Origin: Roseateles depolymerans
GTDB taxonomy: Bacteria > Pseudomonadota > Gammaproteobacteria > Burkholderiales > Burkholderiaceae_C
Reading direction: 5' to 3'
Length of the DNA stretch: 64,000 nucleotides
Assembly (NCBI GenBank): GCA_003241055.1
Contig: QFOD01000023.1
Coordinates: 1 to 64,000 of the forward strand
Each line of letters begins with the position of its first letter. Position 1 is the first letter of the stretch. Positions 7,653 to 16,215 of this stretch are shown in pieces. The translations under genes were made by a program, and so were the position numbers. The notes under the pieces were generated by a model. It saw only the letters and a program-made list of their open reading frames with translations. It had not been told where the DNA came from and did no database searches.

Positions 7653-9116
7653 TCAGGCGGCTGCGCCGCCGATCAGCCGGCGTAGCCAGGGGCGCAGCGC
7701 GACCAGCGCCGCGCCGGTGATCAGGCTGCCCACGCCCAGCTGCGTGAACAGCGTGGCGTAGGCCGCGTTGGTGCTCAGCGCGGAGCCGTCCACCGGCTGC
7801 GCCACCATGCCGGAGAAGTCGCCCGCGAACAGCGAGGCCAGACCTGTCACCAGCATCCAGCTGCCCATCATGATGCCCTGGTACTGCTTGGGGGCGAGGC
7901 GGCCGATCATGGCGTAGCCCACCGGCGAGATCAGCAGCTCGCCCACGCTCTGCAGCACGTAGCTGAGGAAGAGCCAGGAGAAGTCCGAGCGGCCGGTGGC
8001 CGGGTCGGCGAAGTGGATGCCCAGCGGCAGCGCCAGGAAGCCCAGGCCCATCAGCAGCAGCGAGGCGGCGAACTGCTGCGGGATGTCCACCGGCCAGCCG
8101 CGCGCACGCCAGCGGGCGAACAGCGCGGCCAGCAGCGGGCCGCCGATCACGATGACCACGGTGTTGATGTTCTGCACCCACTGCGGCGCCACCGGCACGC
8201 CCCAGACGTTCATCCAGACATTGCTGACTGCGAACAGCTGCAGGCCGCTGGGCGCCATCTGGTAGAGCGACCAGAACACCAGCGAGCCCAGCGTCAGCAC
8301 CAGATAGGCCTGCATGCGGCGCTTCTCGTCGGGCACCGGGTGGCGCAGCGTCAGCACCAGCAGCGCCAGGCCGACGGCGCCGCACAGCGCCTTCATGCCG
8401 ATGGCGGTATCGCCGGGGTGCTGCAGCAGCCAGGCCAGCAGCGGCACCAGGCCCACCAGCACCGCGGTGCCCAGCGCGAAGCGGCCCCAGAAGTCGGCGC
8501 CGCGGCGCTGCGTCAGCGGCGTGTCGCGGTCGGCCAGCGTGCGCCAGAACAGCAGCGCAAGCACGATGGCCATCGCATTGCCCAGCGTGGCGAACCAGAA
8601 GATGGAGCCGTAGCGCTCGTCCAGCTGGAAATGGCCAGCCACCGTGAAGCCGATGAAAAAGCCCACGTTCATGCCGGCGTAGTTCCACAGGAAGGCGGCC
8701 TCGCGGCGGTGGTCTTCCGGCGCGAAGCGCTGGGTCAGCATCATGTTCAGGCAGGTGACGTTGAGCCCGCTGCCGGTCAGGAACAGCGCCAGCCCCCAGT
8801 ACAGCCCGGCCAGCGAGCCGCCGGCGATGGCGCCGCAGCCCAGCACCTGCAGCAGCATGCCGCCTACAAACAGGTTGCGGTTGCTCAGGAAGCGCCCGCC
8901 CAGGTAGCCGCCGAACAGGTGCAGCCCGTAGTTGAAGGCGCCGAACAGGCCCATCATCAGCGTGGCCTGGTCGTTGCTGAAGCCCAGGCGGCGCGTGGCG
9001 TAGAGCACGAGCGTGGACTGCAGCACCGCGAACCCGAGGGTTGCGAACACCTGCACCATGAATAGCACGGCCGACCCTTCGGGGATGTCGGCCAGTCGTC
9101 GTTGGAATCGGTTCAT
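7653..9116 (-). CDS. POT/PTR2-like major facilitator transporter, diverged coupling motifs
   Basis: The protein has 487 residues with about 12-14 hydrophobic segments, starting MNRFQRRLADIPEGSAVLFM. Overall layout and segments such as FLWNYAGMNVGFFIGFTVAG, SVGELLISPVGYAMIGRLAP and QYQGIMMGSWML match the proton-coupled oligopeptide transporter family (DtpA/DtpB-like). Those proteins import di- and tripeptides across the inner membrane. The ExxERFxYY motif of helix 1, needed for proton coupling in studied members, is not present; the equivalent stretch reads FATLGFAVLQ from residue 24. The acidic residue of the loop after helix 2 is also replaced (GGYLGGRF). Substrate and coupling ion may therefore differ. 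It stands alone on the minus strand and shares a 193-base divergent region with the next gene. Confidence 0.75.
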   Translation of the reverse strand: MNRFQRRLADIPEGSAVLFMVQVFATLGFAVLQSTLVLYATRRLGFSNDQATLMMGLFGAFNYGLHLFGGYLGGRFLSNRNLFVGGMLLQVLGCGAIAGGSLAGLYWGLALFLTGSGLNVTCLNMMLTQRFAPEDHRREAAFLWNYAGMNVGFFIGFTVAGHFQLDERYGSIFWFATLGNAMAIVLALLFWRTLADRDTPLTQRRGADFWGRFALGTAVLVGLVPLLAWLLQHPGDTAIGMKALCGAVGLALLVLTLRHPVPDEKRRMQAYLVLTLGSLVFWSLYQMAPSGLQLFAVSNVWMNVWGVPVAPQWVQNINTVVIVIGGPLLAALFARWRARGWPVDIPQQFAASLLLMGLGFLALPLGIHFADPATGRSDFSWLFLSYVLQSVGELLISPVGYAMIGRLAPKQYQGIMMGSWMLVTGLASLFAGDFSGMVAQPVDGSALSTNAAYATLFTQLGVGSLITGAALVALRPWLRRLIGGAAA

Positions 9117-9309
9117 GGGGGCAGGATTGTGGGGCTGGTAGCGCCGCCCGCCTGAGCGATGGCCGTCGGTCTTGGCTCGCGTCATGTTGCCGTTTGCAAA
9201 GAAGCTCAAGCCGATGTGAAAGCGTTCGAAAGGGCCTGCCTTATCCGGCCATGGTGCCGGCCGGCTGCTGGGGATGATGGCGGCCCACGTTCGGAATGCG
9301 AGGTGATGC

Positions 9310-9930
9310 ATGAACACGATCAATGGCCTGTCCAGCACCAGCACGGTGGCCTGGAGCTCCGGTGTGACCTCGGCTCCGCCCGCGCCGCCGCAGGATGACG
9401 ACGGTGGCCCCGGTGCAGCACGGGGCCCGCGCGGCCATGGCGGCATGGGGCGGGAGCTGATGGCTGCGCTTCAGGCCCTGGGCATCCAGCTGCCCACGCC
9501 GGGTGCGGGCGCCGCCGACGGCAGCACGAGCTCGGCGGATTCATCCTCCTCCACGAGTTCCAGCAGCACGGACAGCACGACCAGCTCGGCCGACCAGGTG
9601 CGCCAGGACATGCACGAGTTCATGCACCAGCTCTTCGACGCGGTGCGGCAGGCCGACAGCGCCTCGTCCGGCAGCAGCGCCTCGGGCGACAAGGGCGCCG
9701 GCTTCTCGGCCGGGCTGAGCTCGCTGATCTCCTCGATCAGCAGTGGCTCGGCCCCCCAGGGCCTGCAGGACGCGTTCAGCCAGCTGATGGCCGACACGGG
9801 CAACAGCGGCAACAGCAGCCTGACGTTGCAGTCCCTGCTGAGCCAGATGCAGGACCAGATGGGCTATGGCGCCGCGGCCGGCACGGCGGCCTCGTCTAGC
9901 GTCGGCAATCTGGTGAACTCCGTCGCCTGA
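9310..9930 (+). CDS. Ser-rich hypothetical protein, first of a paralogous pair
   Basis: The protein has 206 residues with no signal peptide. The N-terminus is MNTINGLSSTST. A Gly/Pro/Asp-rich part follows, then a Ser/Thr linker of about 30 residues (residues 70-95) and a helical segment QVRQDMHEFMHQLFDAVRQA. A second helical part ends in MQDQMGYG, and the C-terminus is SSVGNLVNSVA. The next gene shares the xINGL start, the same helix order, the QxQxGYG segment and the SVGNLxxSxA tail. The two are therefore paralogs arisen by tandem duplication. Both starts sit in the same 15-base context (gcgaggtgatgcatg), which fixes the start choice. I do not know a function. Long, flexible, Cys-free secreted or filament-associated proteins look like this, but there is no proof. 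Confidence 0.7.
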   Translation: MNTINGLSSTSTVAWSSGVTSAPPAPPQDDDGGPGAARGPRGHGGMGRELMAALQALGIQLPTPGAGAADGSTSSADSSSSTSSSSTDSTTSSADQVRQDMHEFMHQLFDAVRQADSASSGSSASGDKGAGFSAGLSSLISSISSGSAPQGLQDAFSQLMADTGNSGNSSLTLQSLLSQMQDQMGYGAAAGTAASSSVGNLVNSVA

Positions 9931-10034
9931 TTGCCGCGGGCGCAAACGCGCCGCGTTTGCCCGGCTTTTCCACGCTTCGCCGCCGTGCGGCACTGACCAT
10001 CATGCGCCGTGCGGTCTCGATGGCGAGGTGATGC

Positions 10035-10619
10035 ATGGATGCGATCAACGGGCTGCGGCGAGGCAGCGCGATCTCCCTGACCCCGGAACAGTCGGCGGCG
10101 AGTGCCGCCCGGGCGACCCTGCCCGAGGTGGTGGCGCAGCGCCGCCCCAGCGACGACCCACCACCCCAGCAGCCCTCGGGCGGGCAGGGCGTGGCCCAGG
10201 AGGTCAAGCTCGCGCTGCGCCAGCTGGGGGTCAGCCTGTCCGGCACAGGGGCGGCTTTCAGTTCGATCAAGGCCGGCGAACCCGTCGCCGGCCTGCACGA
10301 GGCGCTCGGCGAGTTCATGACGCAGCTGGCCGATGCGGCGCAGGCTGCCGGGGCGCTGGACAGTACCTCCACACCGCCGGCCCAGCGCGACAAGAGTGGC
10401 TTTGCCAGCGGCCTGAACGCCCTGGTTCGCCAGGTGGGGCTGGGGGACCCCCCACCTGGGTTGCAGTCTGCCTATGAGCAGCTGCTGCAGCGCAGCGGCA
10501 CGCAGAGCGCTCCCTCGCTCCAGAGCTTCCTGACCCAGCTGCAGTCGCAGCTGGGTTATGGCGTCGTGTCGTCCACGCCGGCAGGCAGCGTGGGCAATCT
10601 GCTGGACTCGCGCGCCTGA
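10035..10619 (+). CDS. hypothetical protein, second of the paralogous pair
   Basis: The protein has 194 residues and is a paralog of the product at 9310. Shared features are the opening MDAINGL, a helical block (EALGEFMTQLADAAQAA aligns with EFMHQLFDAVRQA), a block GFASGLNALVRQ aligning with GFSAGLSSLISS, LQSFLTQLQSQLGYG near the end, and the tail GSVGNLLDSRA. The Ser-rich linker of the first copy is replaced by a Pro/Gln-rich stretch (PPPQQPSGGQG). No signal peptide, membrane segment or cysteine is visible. The gene lies 104 bases after its sister, with an identical 15-base start context, and faces the chemoreceptor gene 14 bases beyond its stop. Function is unknown. Confidence 0.7.
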   Translation: MDAINGLRRGSAISLTPEQSAASAARATLPEVVAQRRPSDDPPPQQPSGGQGVAQEVKLALRQLGVSLSGTGAAFSSIKAGEPVAGLHEALGEFMTQLADAAQAAGALDSTSTPPAQRDKSGFASGLNALVRQVGLGDPPPGLQSAYEQLLQRSGTQSAPSLQSFLTQLQSQLGYGVVSSTPAGSVGNLLDSRA

Positions 10620-10633
10620 GGTGCTGGCGTGAT

Positions 10634-12193
10634 TCAGTGTCCGGCCGGGTGGAGCTTGAAGGTGGCCACCGTCTCGGCCAGCTGACGGGCCTGGGCCTGC
10701 AGGCTTTCGGCAGCGGCCGCGCTTTCTTCCACCAGCGCGGCGTTCTGCTGCGTGACCTGATCCAGCTGCGTGACGGCCTCGCCCACCTGGCTGATGCCCT
10801 TGCTCTGTTCGGCGCTGGCTGCGCTGATCTCGCTGATCAGCTGTGCCACGCGCCGGACCTGCCCAACGACGTCGCCCACGGCGCTGCCGGCCTGGCCCAC
10901 CAGCCCGTTGCCGGCCTCCACCCGCTCCACGCTGGTGCTGATCAGCGTCTTGATCTCGCGCGCAGCGCCGGCTGAGCGCTGTGCCAGCGTCCGCACCTCG
11001 CCGGCCACCACGGCGAAGCCGCGGCCCTGCTCGCCGGCACGCGCCGCCTCCACGGCGGCATTCAGCGCCAGGATGTTGGTCTGGAAGGCAATGCCGTCGA
11101 TGGTCGAGATGATGTCGGCGATCTTGCGCGAGCTCTCGGTGATCTGGGCCATGGTGTCGACCACCTGGCCCATCACGTCGCCACCCCGGGCCGCGGCCTG
11201 CGCGGCCTCACCCGCGAGACGCGAGGCCTCGTGGGCGGTGTCGTTGTTCTGGCGCACGGTGGCACCAAGCTCCTCCATCGAGGCGGCGGTCTGCTCCAGG
11301 CTGCTGGCCTGCTCCTCGGTGCGCTGGCTGAGGTTGGCATTGCCCTGGGCAATCTCGCTGCTGGCCGTGGCCACGCTTTCCGCGTTGCCGCGTACCGTGT
11401 GGACGACGGTGGCCAGCGACTCGCTCATGCGCTGCAGCGCCTGCAGCAGCAGACCGGGCTCGTCGCGGTGGCGGGTGTCCAGCGCCAGGCGCAGGTCGCC
11501 AGCGGCCACGGTCTCGGCCGCCTGCACGGCCTGGCGCAGCGGAGCGACGACCGAGCGGGTGATGAGCAGCGCGATGCCGGCGCCGAAGGCCACGGCAGCG
11601 ACGGCGGCCACCAGCACCGCCACGGCGGCGAAGTCGACCATGTGGTCGGCCTTGGCGGCCGCGGCATGCATCAGCTCGCGCTGGAAATCCATCATCTTCT
11701 CGAGCTCGCCCAGGTAGACCTCCTGCTTGGGCTGGGTGTCGCCGATCAGCTGGTCGCGCGCCTGGTCGTTCTGATGGCGTCCGGCCAGATCGGTGGCGAC
11801 CTGGTTGGAAGCCGCGTACTGTTTGCGGGCGCTGACGGTGTTGGAGAGCAACTCCTTGCCGCGGGTGGAGCGGATCATGGGCTCCAGCTTTCCGTACAGC
11901 GCGGTCGTCTCGACGCGGATCTTTTCGATGATCTGGCGTTCGCTGTCGATGCGCGCGGGGTCGCTCAGCATCACGACATTGCGCATGCGGATGGCGTTCG
12001 CGAGCGTGTTGCGCTTGATGCTCTCGATGAGCTCCACCTTGACGAGGCGGTCCTCCACCATCAGCGTCAATTCGTCGTTAATGTTGAGGAGTTCCGTGCG
12101 GGCGTAGAGTGCCAGCAACACGCTGAACAGGATGGAGATCGAGAACGCGATGCCAAGTCGCTGACCGATACCTAGGCTTCTGAGCAGTGTCAT
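10634..12193 (-). CDS. methyl-accepting chemotaxis protein
   Basis: The protein has 519 residues. The start at 12193 is chosen because AAGGAA precedes it and it opens MTLLRSLGIGQRLGIAFSIS, a first membrane segment. A periplasmic four-helix-type sensor domain covers about 32-195 and suits a small-ligand sensor of the Tar-like 4HB class. A second membrane helix lies at about 196-220 (AVLVAAVAAVAFGAGIALLI), followed by HAMP to about 270 and a long coiled signalling domain. The conserved hairpin tip is intact (IDGIAFQTNILALNAAVEAA). The protein would couple through CheW/CheA to flagellar control or a related output. No other chemotaxis gene is nearby, so it is an orphan receptor. The ligand cannot be told. 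Confidence 0.92.
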   Translation of the reverse strand: MTLLRSLGIGQRLGIAFSISILFSVLLALYARTELLNINDELTLMVEDRLVKVELIESIKRNTLANAIRMRNVVMLSDPARIDSERQIIEKIRVETTALYGKLEPMIRSTRGKELLSNTVSARKQYAASNQVATDLAGRHQNDQARDQLIGDTQPKQEVYLGELEKMMDFQRELMHAAAAKADHMVDFAAVAVLVAAVAAVAFGAGIALLITRSVVAPLRQAVQAAETVAAGDLRLALDTRHRDEPGLLLQALQRMSESLATVVHTVRGNAESVATASSEIAQGNANLSQRTEEQASSLEQTAASMEELGATVRQNNDTAHEASRLAGEAAQAAARGGDVMGQVVDTMAQITESSRKIADIISTIDGIAFQTNILALNAAVEAARAGEQGRGFAVVAGEVRTLAQRSAGAAREIKTLISTSVERVEAGNGLVGQAGSAVGDVVGQVRRVAQLISEISAASAEQSKGISQVGEAVTQLDQVTQQNAALVEESAAAAESLQAQARQLAETVATFKLHPAGH

Positions 12194-12359
12194 GAGGCTT
12201 TCCTTGAGGAGGAGGGGCTCGGCAGACGGCACAACAGCCGGGGCCTGCATCTTGTGCGGGGGCGCGGGGTTTGGGCAAGATGGCCTGACGATGTTCGGGT
12301 CTTGCGATGGCGGGATTCGTGCAGGGATTGGCGAACATGCCATGAATTCAGGAGGTTAG

Positions 12360-12932
12360 ATGAGCATCCCCGTGGAGCGCCTGCTGTCGCTGGTGTCGGA
12401 GCCGGTTGCCAGCGCGCAGCCGGCGTCGGCCACGCCGCGCGAGGCAGCGGAGCAGGCGATAGACCGGGCAGCCCGGCGAGCTGCCGTGGCGGCCGGCGCA
12501 CTGGCGCTGCCGCCGGGGCCGCTGGGCTGGGCGACGCTGCTGCCGGAGATGCTGGGCGTCTGGCAGTTGCAGCGCCAGCTGGTGGCCGATATCGCCGTGC
12601 TTTACGGTCGCAGCGCTTCGCTGGGGCCGACGCAGATGCTGTGGTGCCTGTTCCGGCACACGGCGGCCCAGGCCTTGCGCGATCTGTCGGTGCGCGTCGG
12701 CGACCGGCTGCTGGTGCGGCCTGTGGCCCAGGCCGTGCTGCAGCAGGTGGCCGCTGCCGTGGGCGTGCGGCTGGGGCAGCAGACGCTGGGGCGGGCGGTG
12801 GGCCGCTGGCTGCCGGTCGCTGGCGCGGCGGGCGTGGCGGCCTATGCCTACTGGGACACGCGCCAGGTGGGGCGGGCGGCCTGTGCGCTCTTCGATCAGC
12901 CGATCAGCGAGGCCGGTTCAGACAATTCCTAG
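12360..12932 (+). CDS. EcsC-like membrane-associated protein of unknown function
   Basis: The protein has 190 residues with a strong Shine-Dalgarno (GGAGG, four bases before ATG). Hydrophobic Ala/Leu-rich segments occur at about 35-60 and 140-170. The pattern RWLPVAGAAGVAAYAYWDTR near the end resembles EcsC/DUF697-type proteins, where a Gly/Ala-rich helix pair ends in a Y-x-Y-x-D-T motif. The role in that family is undefined and usually assigned to membrane association. It is transcribed away from the chemoreceptor across a 166-base divergent region and is followed after 34 bases by the exonuclease gene. Family assignment is from pattern memory only and is moderate. Confidence 0.6.
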   Translation: MSIPVERLLSLVSEPVASAQPASATPREAAEQAIDRAARRAAVAAGALALPPGPLGWATLLPEMLGVWQLQRQLVADIAVLYGRSASLGPTQMLWCLFRHTAAQALRDLSVRVGDRLLVRPVAQAVLQQVAAAVGVRLGQQTLGRAVGRWLPVAGAAGVAAYAYWDTRQVGRAACALFDQPISEAGSDNS

Positions 12933-12966
12933 TGATGGGCGTCGCCTGTCCTGCCACACTCGCGCC

Positions 12967-13464
12967 ATGCAAGTTCCGGCCATTCTCGACATCGAAGCCT
13001 CGGGCTTCGGGCGGGGCAGCTATCCCATCGAGATCGGCTTCGTCAGCGCCAGCGGTGAGCTGTTCTGCAGCCTGATCCGGCCGGCGCCCGATTGGCAGCA
13101 CTGGGACGACAGCGCCGAGGCCCTGCACGGCATCAGCCGCCTGCGGCTGCAGACCTGCGGGCGTTCGGTGGACTGGCTGGCGCGCGAGATCAACGCGCGG
13201 CTGGCGGGGCAGACGGTCTATTGCGACGGCTGGGGCCACGACTACGCCTGGCTGAACCGGCTGTATGACGCCGCGGCCCTGCAGCCGGCCTTCCGGCTGG
13301 ACGACCTGCGCCGTCTGCTCAACGAGGACGAGGCCGCGCGCTGGTCACGCGTGACCCAGGAGGTGCGTGCCCGCCTGCAACTGACCCGGCATCGCGCCAG
13401 CAGCGACGCGCGCGTGCTGCAGCTCGCGCTCCAGGAGCTCAAGGCCGGCATGGTGCCGGCCTGA
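12967..13464 (+). CDS. DnaQ-like DEDD 3'-5' exonuclease
   Basis: The protein has 165 residues. The Exo I motif is AILDIEASGFG (Asp8 and Glu10 as metal ligands). Exo II is in VYCDGWGHDYAWLNRLY (Asp in the middle part), and Exo III lies in RHRASSDARVLQLAL with the final Asp. This is a short stand-alone member of the DEDDh/DEDDy superfamily, likely cytoplasmic, acting on DNA or RNA 3' ends. It is smaller than DNA polymerase III epsilon (about 240 residues) and lacks a polymerase-binding tail, so it is unlikely to be dnaQ. The ATG at 12967 begins the conserved fold almost at once. It follows the EcsC-like gene closely and converges with the GGDEF gene. Confidence 0.8.
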   Translation: MQVPAILDIEASGFGRGSYPIEIGFVSASGELFCSLIRPAPDWQHWDDSAEALHGISRLRLQTCGRSVDWLAREINARLAGQTVYCDGWGHDYAWLNRLYDAAALQPAFRLDDLRRLLNEDEAARWSRVTQEVRARLQLTRHRASSDARVLQLALQELKAGMVPA

Positions 13465-13476
13465 GGGAGCGGCGCT

Positions 13477-16137
13477 TCAGGCCGGGTTGTCGGGGCTGAG
13501 CAGGGCGCTGCCCCGCCAGCTGCCGCGGCCGGCGCGCTTGGCCTCGTACAGGTGGCTGTCGGCCGCCGCCACCAGATCGTGCAGCGCGGCCTGGCCGTCC
13601 TGCACCACGCTGTAGCCGATGCTCACGCCGATCTCCAGACGCAGGTCGCCGATGTGGAAGGGCGTGGTCAGCACGCGCAGCAGCTTGTCGGCGATGCGGC
13701 CGGCGTCTTCCGGGTGGCCCAGCTGGGTGAGCATGACCGCGAATTCATCGCCGCCCAGCCGGGCCACGAGATCGTCGGGCCGCAGCGTGTGGCGCAGCCG
13801 CAGCGCCACGGCCTTCAGCAGCGCGTCGCCGGTCGGGTGGCCGTAGGTGTCGTTGACGGGCTTGAAGCGATCCAGGTCCAGGTACAGCAGGGCCAGGTAG
13901 CGGCCGCTGGCTTCCTGGCGGGCGTCCTGCATGCGCTGCTGGGTGCCGGCATCGAACCCGGCGCGGTTGAGCAGCTGCGTGAGCGCGTCGGTCTGTGACG
14001 CCAGCCGCAGCCGCGCCTGCTCGCGGCGGGCCTCGGTGACGTCCACCTCGATCACGATCACGCCCTCGATCTGCCCGCTCTGCACCCGCAGCGGCGCGAA
14101 CTGCGCATCGAAGGCCCGGCCGTTGCGGGTGTCGCCGGCGGCGATCTCCAGATGGCGCAGCTCGCCACGCAGTGCGGCTTCGATCGCCGTGTGCCGTGCG
14201 GCGTAGTCCTGCCGGCCGTAGAGCTCGGCCAGCGGGCGCCCCACCCAGTCGCCCATGCGTAGGCCGCGCTCGCGCTCGAAGGCCGCATTGCAGAACAGCA
14301 GCCGGCCCTCGTTGTCGCCGACGACGAACAGCGCGCGCGCCGTGTGGGTCACGGCCAGCAGGATGGCTTCCTGGCGTTCGCGCTCGCGCTGTATCCGCAG
14401 CGGCTCGGAGATGTCCCGCAGAAGCAGCGACACGGTCTCCAGCCGCCCGCGCGGGTCCAGGTGGGCTAGCACGGTGGCTTCCACAGGCACGACCGCGCCT
14501 TCGTCCAGCGTCAGGCTCAGGGCGCCCAGCCAGTGCCCGTCGCGGATCGCGGCAGGCAGGATCTTCTCTTCGTACAGCTGCAGCTGTTGGTGGTCCAGCA
14601 GATCAGGCAGGTGCAGGTCGGTCAGCGGTGCCTCGGGTGCGAGATGCAGGCGTTCGCGTGCCGCGGGGTTCAGGTAGCTGACGTCGCCACGTTCGTTGAC
14701 CTGCACGACCAGATTTGGCGTCATGGCCAATATGGCCGCCAGCGTGCGTTGCGCCAGCTCCTGTTCGCCGCGCTCGGTCACATCCTCGACGGTGCCCACC
14801 TGGCCGGCGGTATGCCCCGCGATGATCAGCGGCGCGGTGTGCAGCGACAGCAGCCGGCTGCGCACCTCGCCCGGCAGGCGGACGCGGCGGACCAGGTTCA
14901 GCGGTTCGCCGCTGGCCATGTGGTGCTTCCAGCGCAGGATCAGCATGTCGCGCTCGTCGGGCGGCACCAGGGCGGTCCAGCCCCAGGCCAGATCCTTGCG
15001 CTGGAGCCGGTGCAGGCTGAGGTAGGTGTCGTTGGCGTAGACCGTCTCGCCGCTGGCGTCGCAGCGGAACAGGCCCAGCGGCATGGCGTTGCTGGTGGCC
15101 CGCATCTCGGCCGCGCGCAGGCGGGCGGTGCGCTGCAGCTGGTTGAGCCAGCGGGCCAGCGCGACGATCAGCACCGTCAGGATTGTGGTGGCGGCCAGCA
15201 CGCCGTTGCGCTGCCAGCTGTGCGCCGCCTGCAGCCCGGTCTCGCTGATGGACATCAGCAGCTTGATGCCGAAGTCGCCCAGGGTCGCGTAGGCGCCGAC
15301 ACGCGCAAGCCCGTCGGTGGCGACGCCGTCGCTGACGAAGCGGCCCTCCATGTCTGCGAAGTCCTGCCGCCGCGCCGGATTGCTCTCGAACAGCCTGCGG
15401 CCCATCAGGCCGGGCAGGGCGGGCTCGCGCAGCAGCACGGCGCCATCCGTGCGCAGCATCAGCAGCGCGGCATCGGGCCCGGACAGGAACAGGCTTTGCA
15501 TGTCGCGCAGCCGACGCAGTTCCACCAGGGCCATCACCCGGTCGAACTCGCCGACGGGGTGGGAGAGCCGCAGCACCAGCGGCAGCAGCCAGGTGGGCTC
15601 GCTGGAGCGGGTGTCCAGTTGCAGCGGCAGGCCGATATGCAGGCCGTCGCTGTCCGGCCTGGCGAGTTCTGCATAGGCCGCGGGGCTGCCATCGCCGGGG
15701 TTTGACGAGGCACCAGCCTGCAGGCGCTGCACCCGGCCGCTGCGGGTCAGCAGCACGACGTCGATCATCTTGCCGGAGCTGCCGCGCAGGCTGTCCGCCA
15801 ACTGCGCGAGCTGAATGTCGCCGGGCGCCGGGGCGGCGCGCTGCTGTGTCAGCCAGAAATCCACCACATGCAGGGCCGCTTCGGCCTGGCGCAGCACCGA
15901 TTCGGTCTGCATCGCGGCCGCCCGGGCCGCGGCGGCCAGTTCGTGCTGCTGCCGGTCGCGCAGCTGATGTGGTCGCTCGAACACCATCCAGCCGGCAAAC
16001 ACCCACAGCGCCAGCACCAGGCTGCCCAGCGCCAGCGTGGGCACCAGCAGCAGCGCGCGCTCGCGGCGGCGCAGCTGCCTGAGGTGCCGCTCGGCATCGG
16101 CGGGGGAGACCTGCGATGGATGGAGGGGCTCGCTCAT
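13477..16137 (-). CDS. membrane-bound PAS-GGDEF diguanylate cyclase
   Basis: The protein has 886 residues. A membrane helix near 28-52 (LLVPTLALGSLVLALWVFAG) and another near 310-330 enclose a periplasmic Cache-type sensor region. Three PAS-like domains follow at roughly 350-460, 470-590 and 600-720 (for example SNAMPLGLFRCDASGETVYAN). The C-terminal GGDEF domain has an intact catalytic motif at 795-799. The RxxD inhibitory site lies just before it (RPDDLVARLGGDEF), so the enzyme should make c-di-GMP and be subject to product inhibition. No EAL domain follows. The sensory input is periplasmic plus cytoplasmic PAS ligands. The gene stands 78 bases downstream of the malonyl-CoA synthetase gene on the same strand, with no functional link evident. 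Confidence 0.92.
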   Translation of the reverse strand: MSEPLHPSQVSPADAERHLRQLRRRERALLLVPTLALGSLVLALWVFAGWMVFERPHQLRDRQQHELAAAARAAAMQTESVLRQAEAALHVVDFWLTQQRAAPAPGDIQLAQLADSLRGSSGKMIDVVLLTRSGRVQRLQAGASSNPGDGSPAAYAELARPDSDGLHIGLPLQLDTRSSEPTWLLPLVLRLSHPVGEFDRVMALVELRRLRDMQSLFLSGPDAALLMLRTDGAVLLREPALPGLMGRRLFESNPARRQDFADMEGRFVSDGVATDGLARVGAYATLGDFGIKLLMSISETGLQAAHSWQRNGVLAATTILTVLIVALARWLNQLQRTARLRAAEMRATSNAMPLGLFRCDASGETVYANDTYLSLHRLQRKDLAWGWTALVPPDERDMLILRWKHHMASGEPLNLVRRVRLPGEVRSRLLSLHTAPLIIAGHTAGQVGTVEDVTERGEQELAQRTLAAILAMTPNLVVQVNERGDVSYLNPAARERLHLAPEAPLTDLHLPDLLDHQQLQLYEEKILPAAIRDGHWLGALSLTLDEGAVVPVEATVLAHLDPRGRLETVSLLLRDISEPLRIQRERERQEAILLAVTHTARALFVVGDNEGRLLFCNAAFERERGLRMGDWVGRPLAELYGRQDYAARHTAIEAALRGELRHLEIAAGDTRNGRAFDAQFAPLRVQSGQIEGVIVIEVDVTEARREQARLRLASQTDALTQLLNRAGFDAGTQQRMQDARQEASGRYLALLYLDLDRFKPVNDTYGHPTGDALLKAVALRLRHTLRPDDLVARLGGDEFAVMLTQLGHPEDAGRIADKLLRVLTTPFHIGDLRLEIGVSIGYSVVQDGQAALHDLVAAADSHLYEAKRAGRGSWRGSALLSPDNPA

Positions 16138-16215
16138 GAGCAGCGCTCGGTTGCGGTGATTGTGCCGGGCGATCGTCGGCGCGGCGAGGCCGCGCTGCCT
16201 GCGTGGGCTGAGGGC

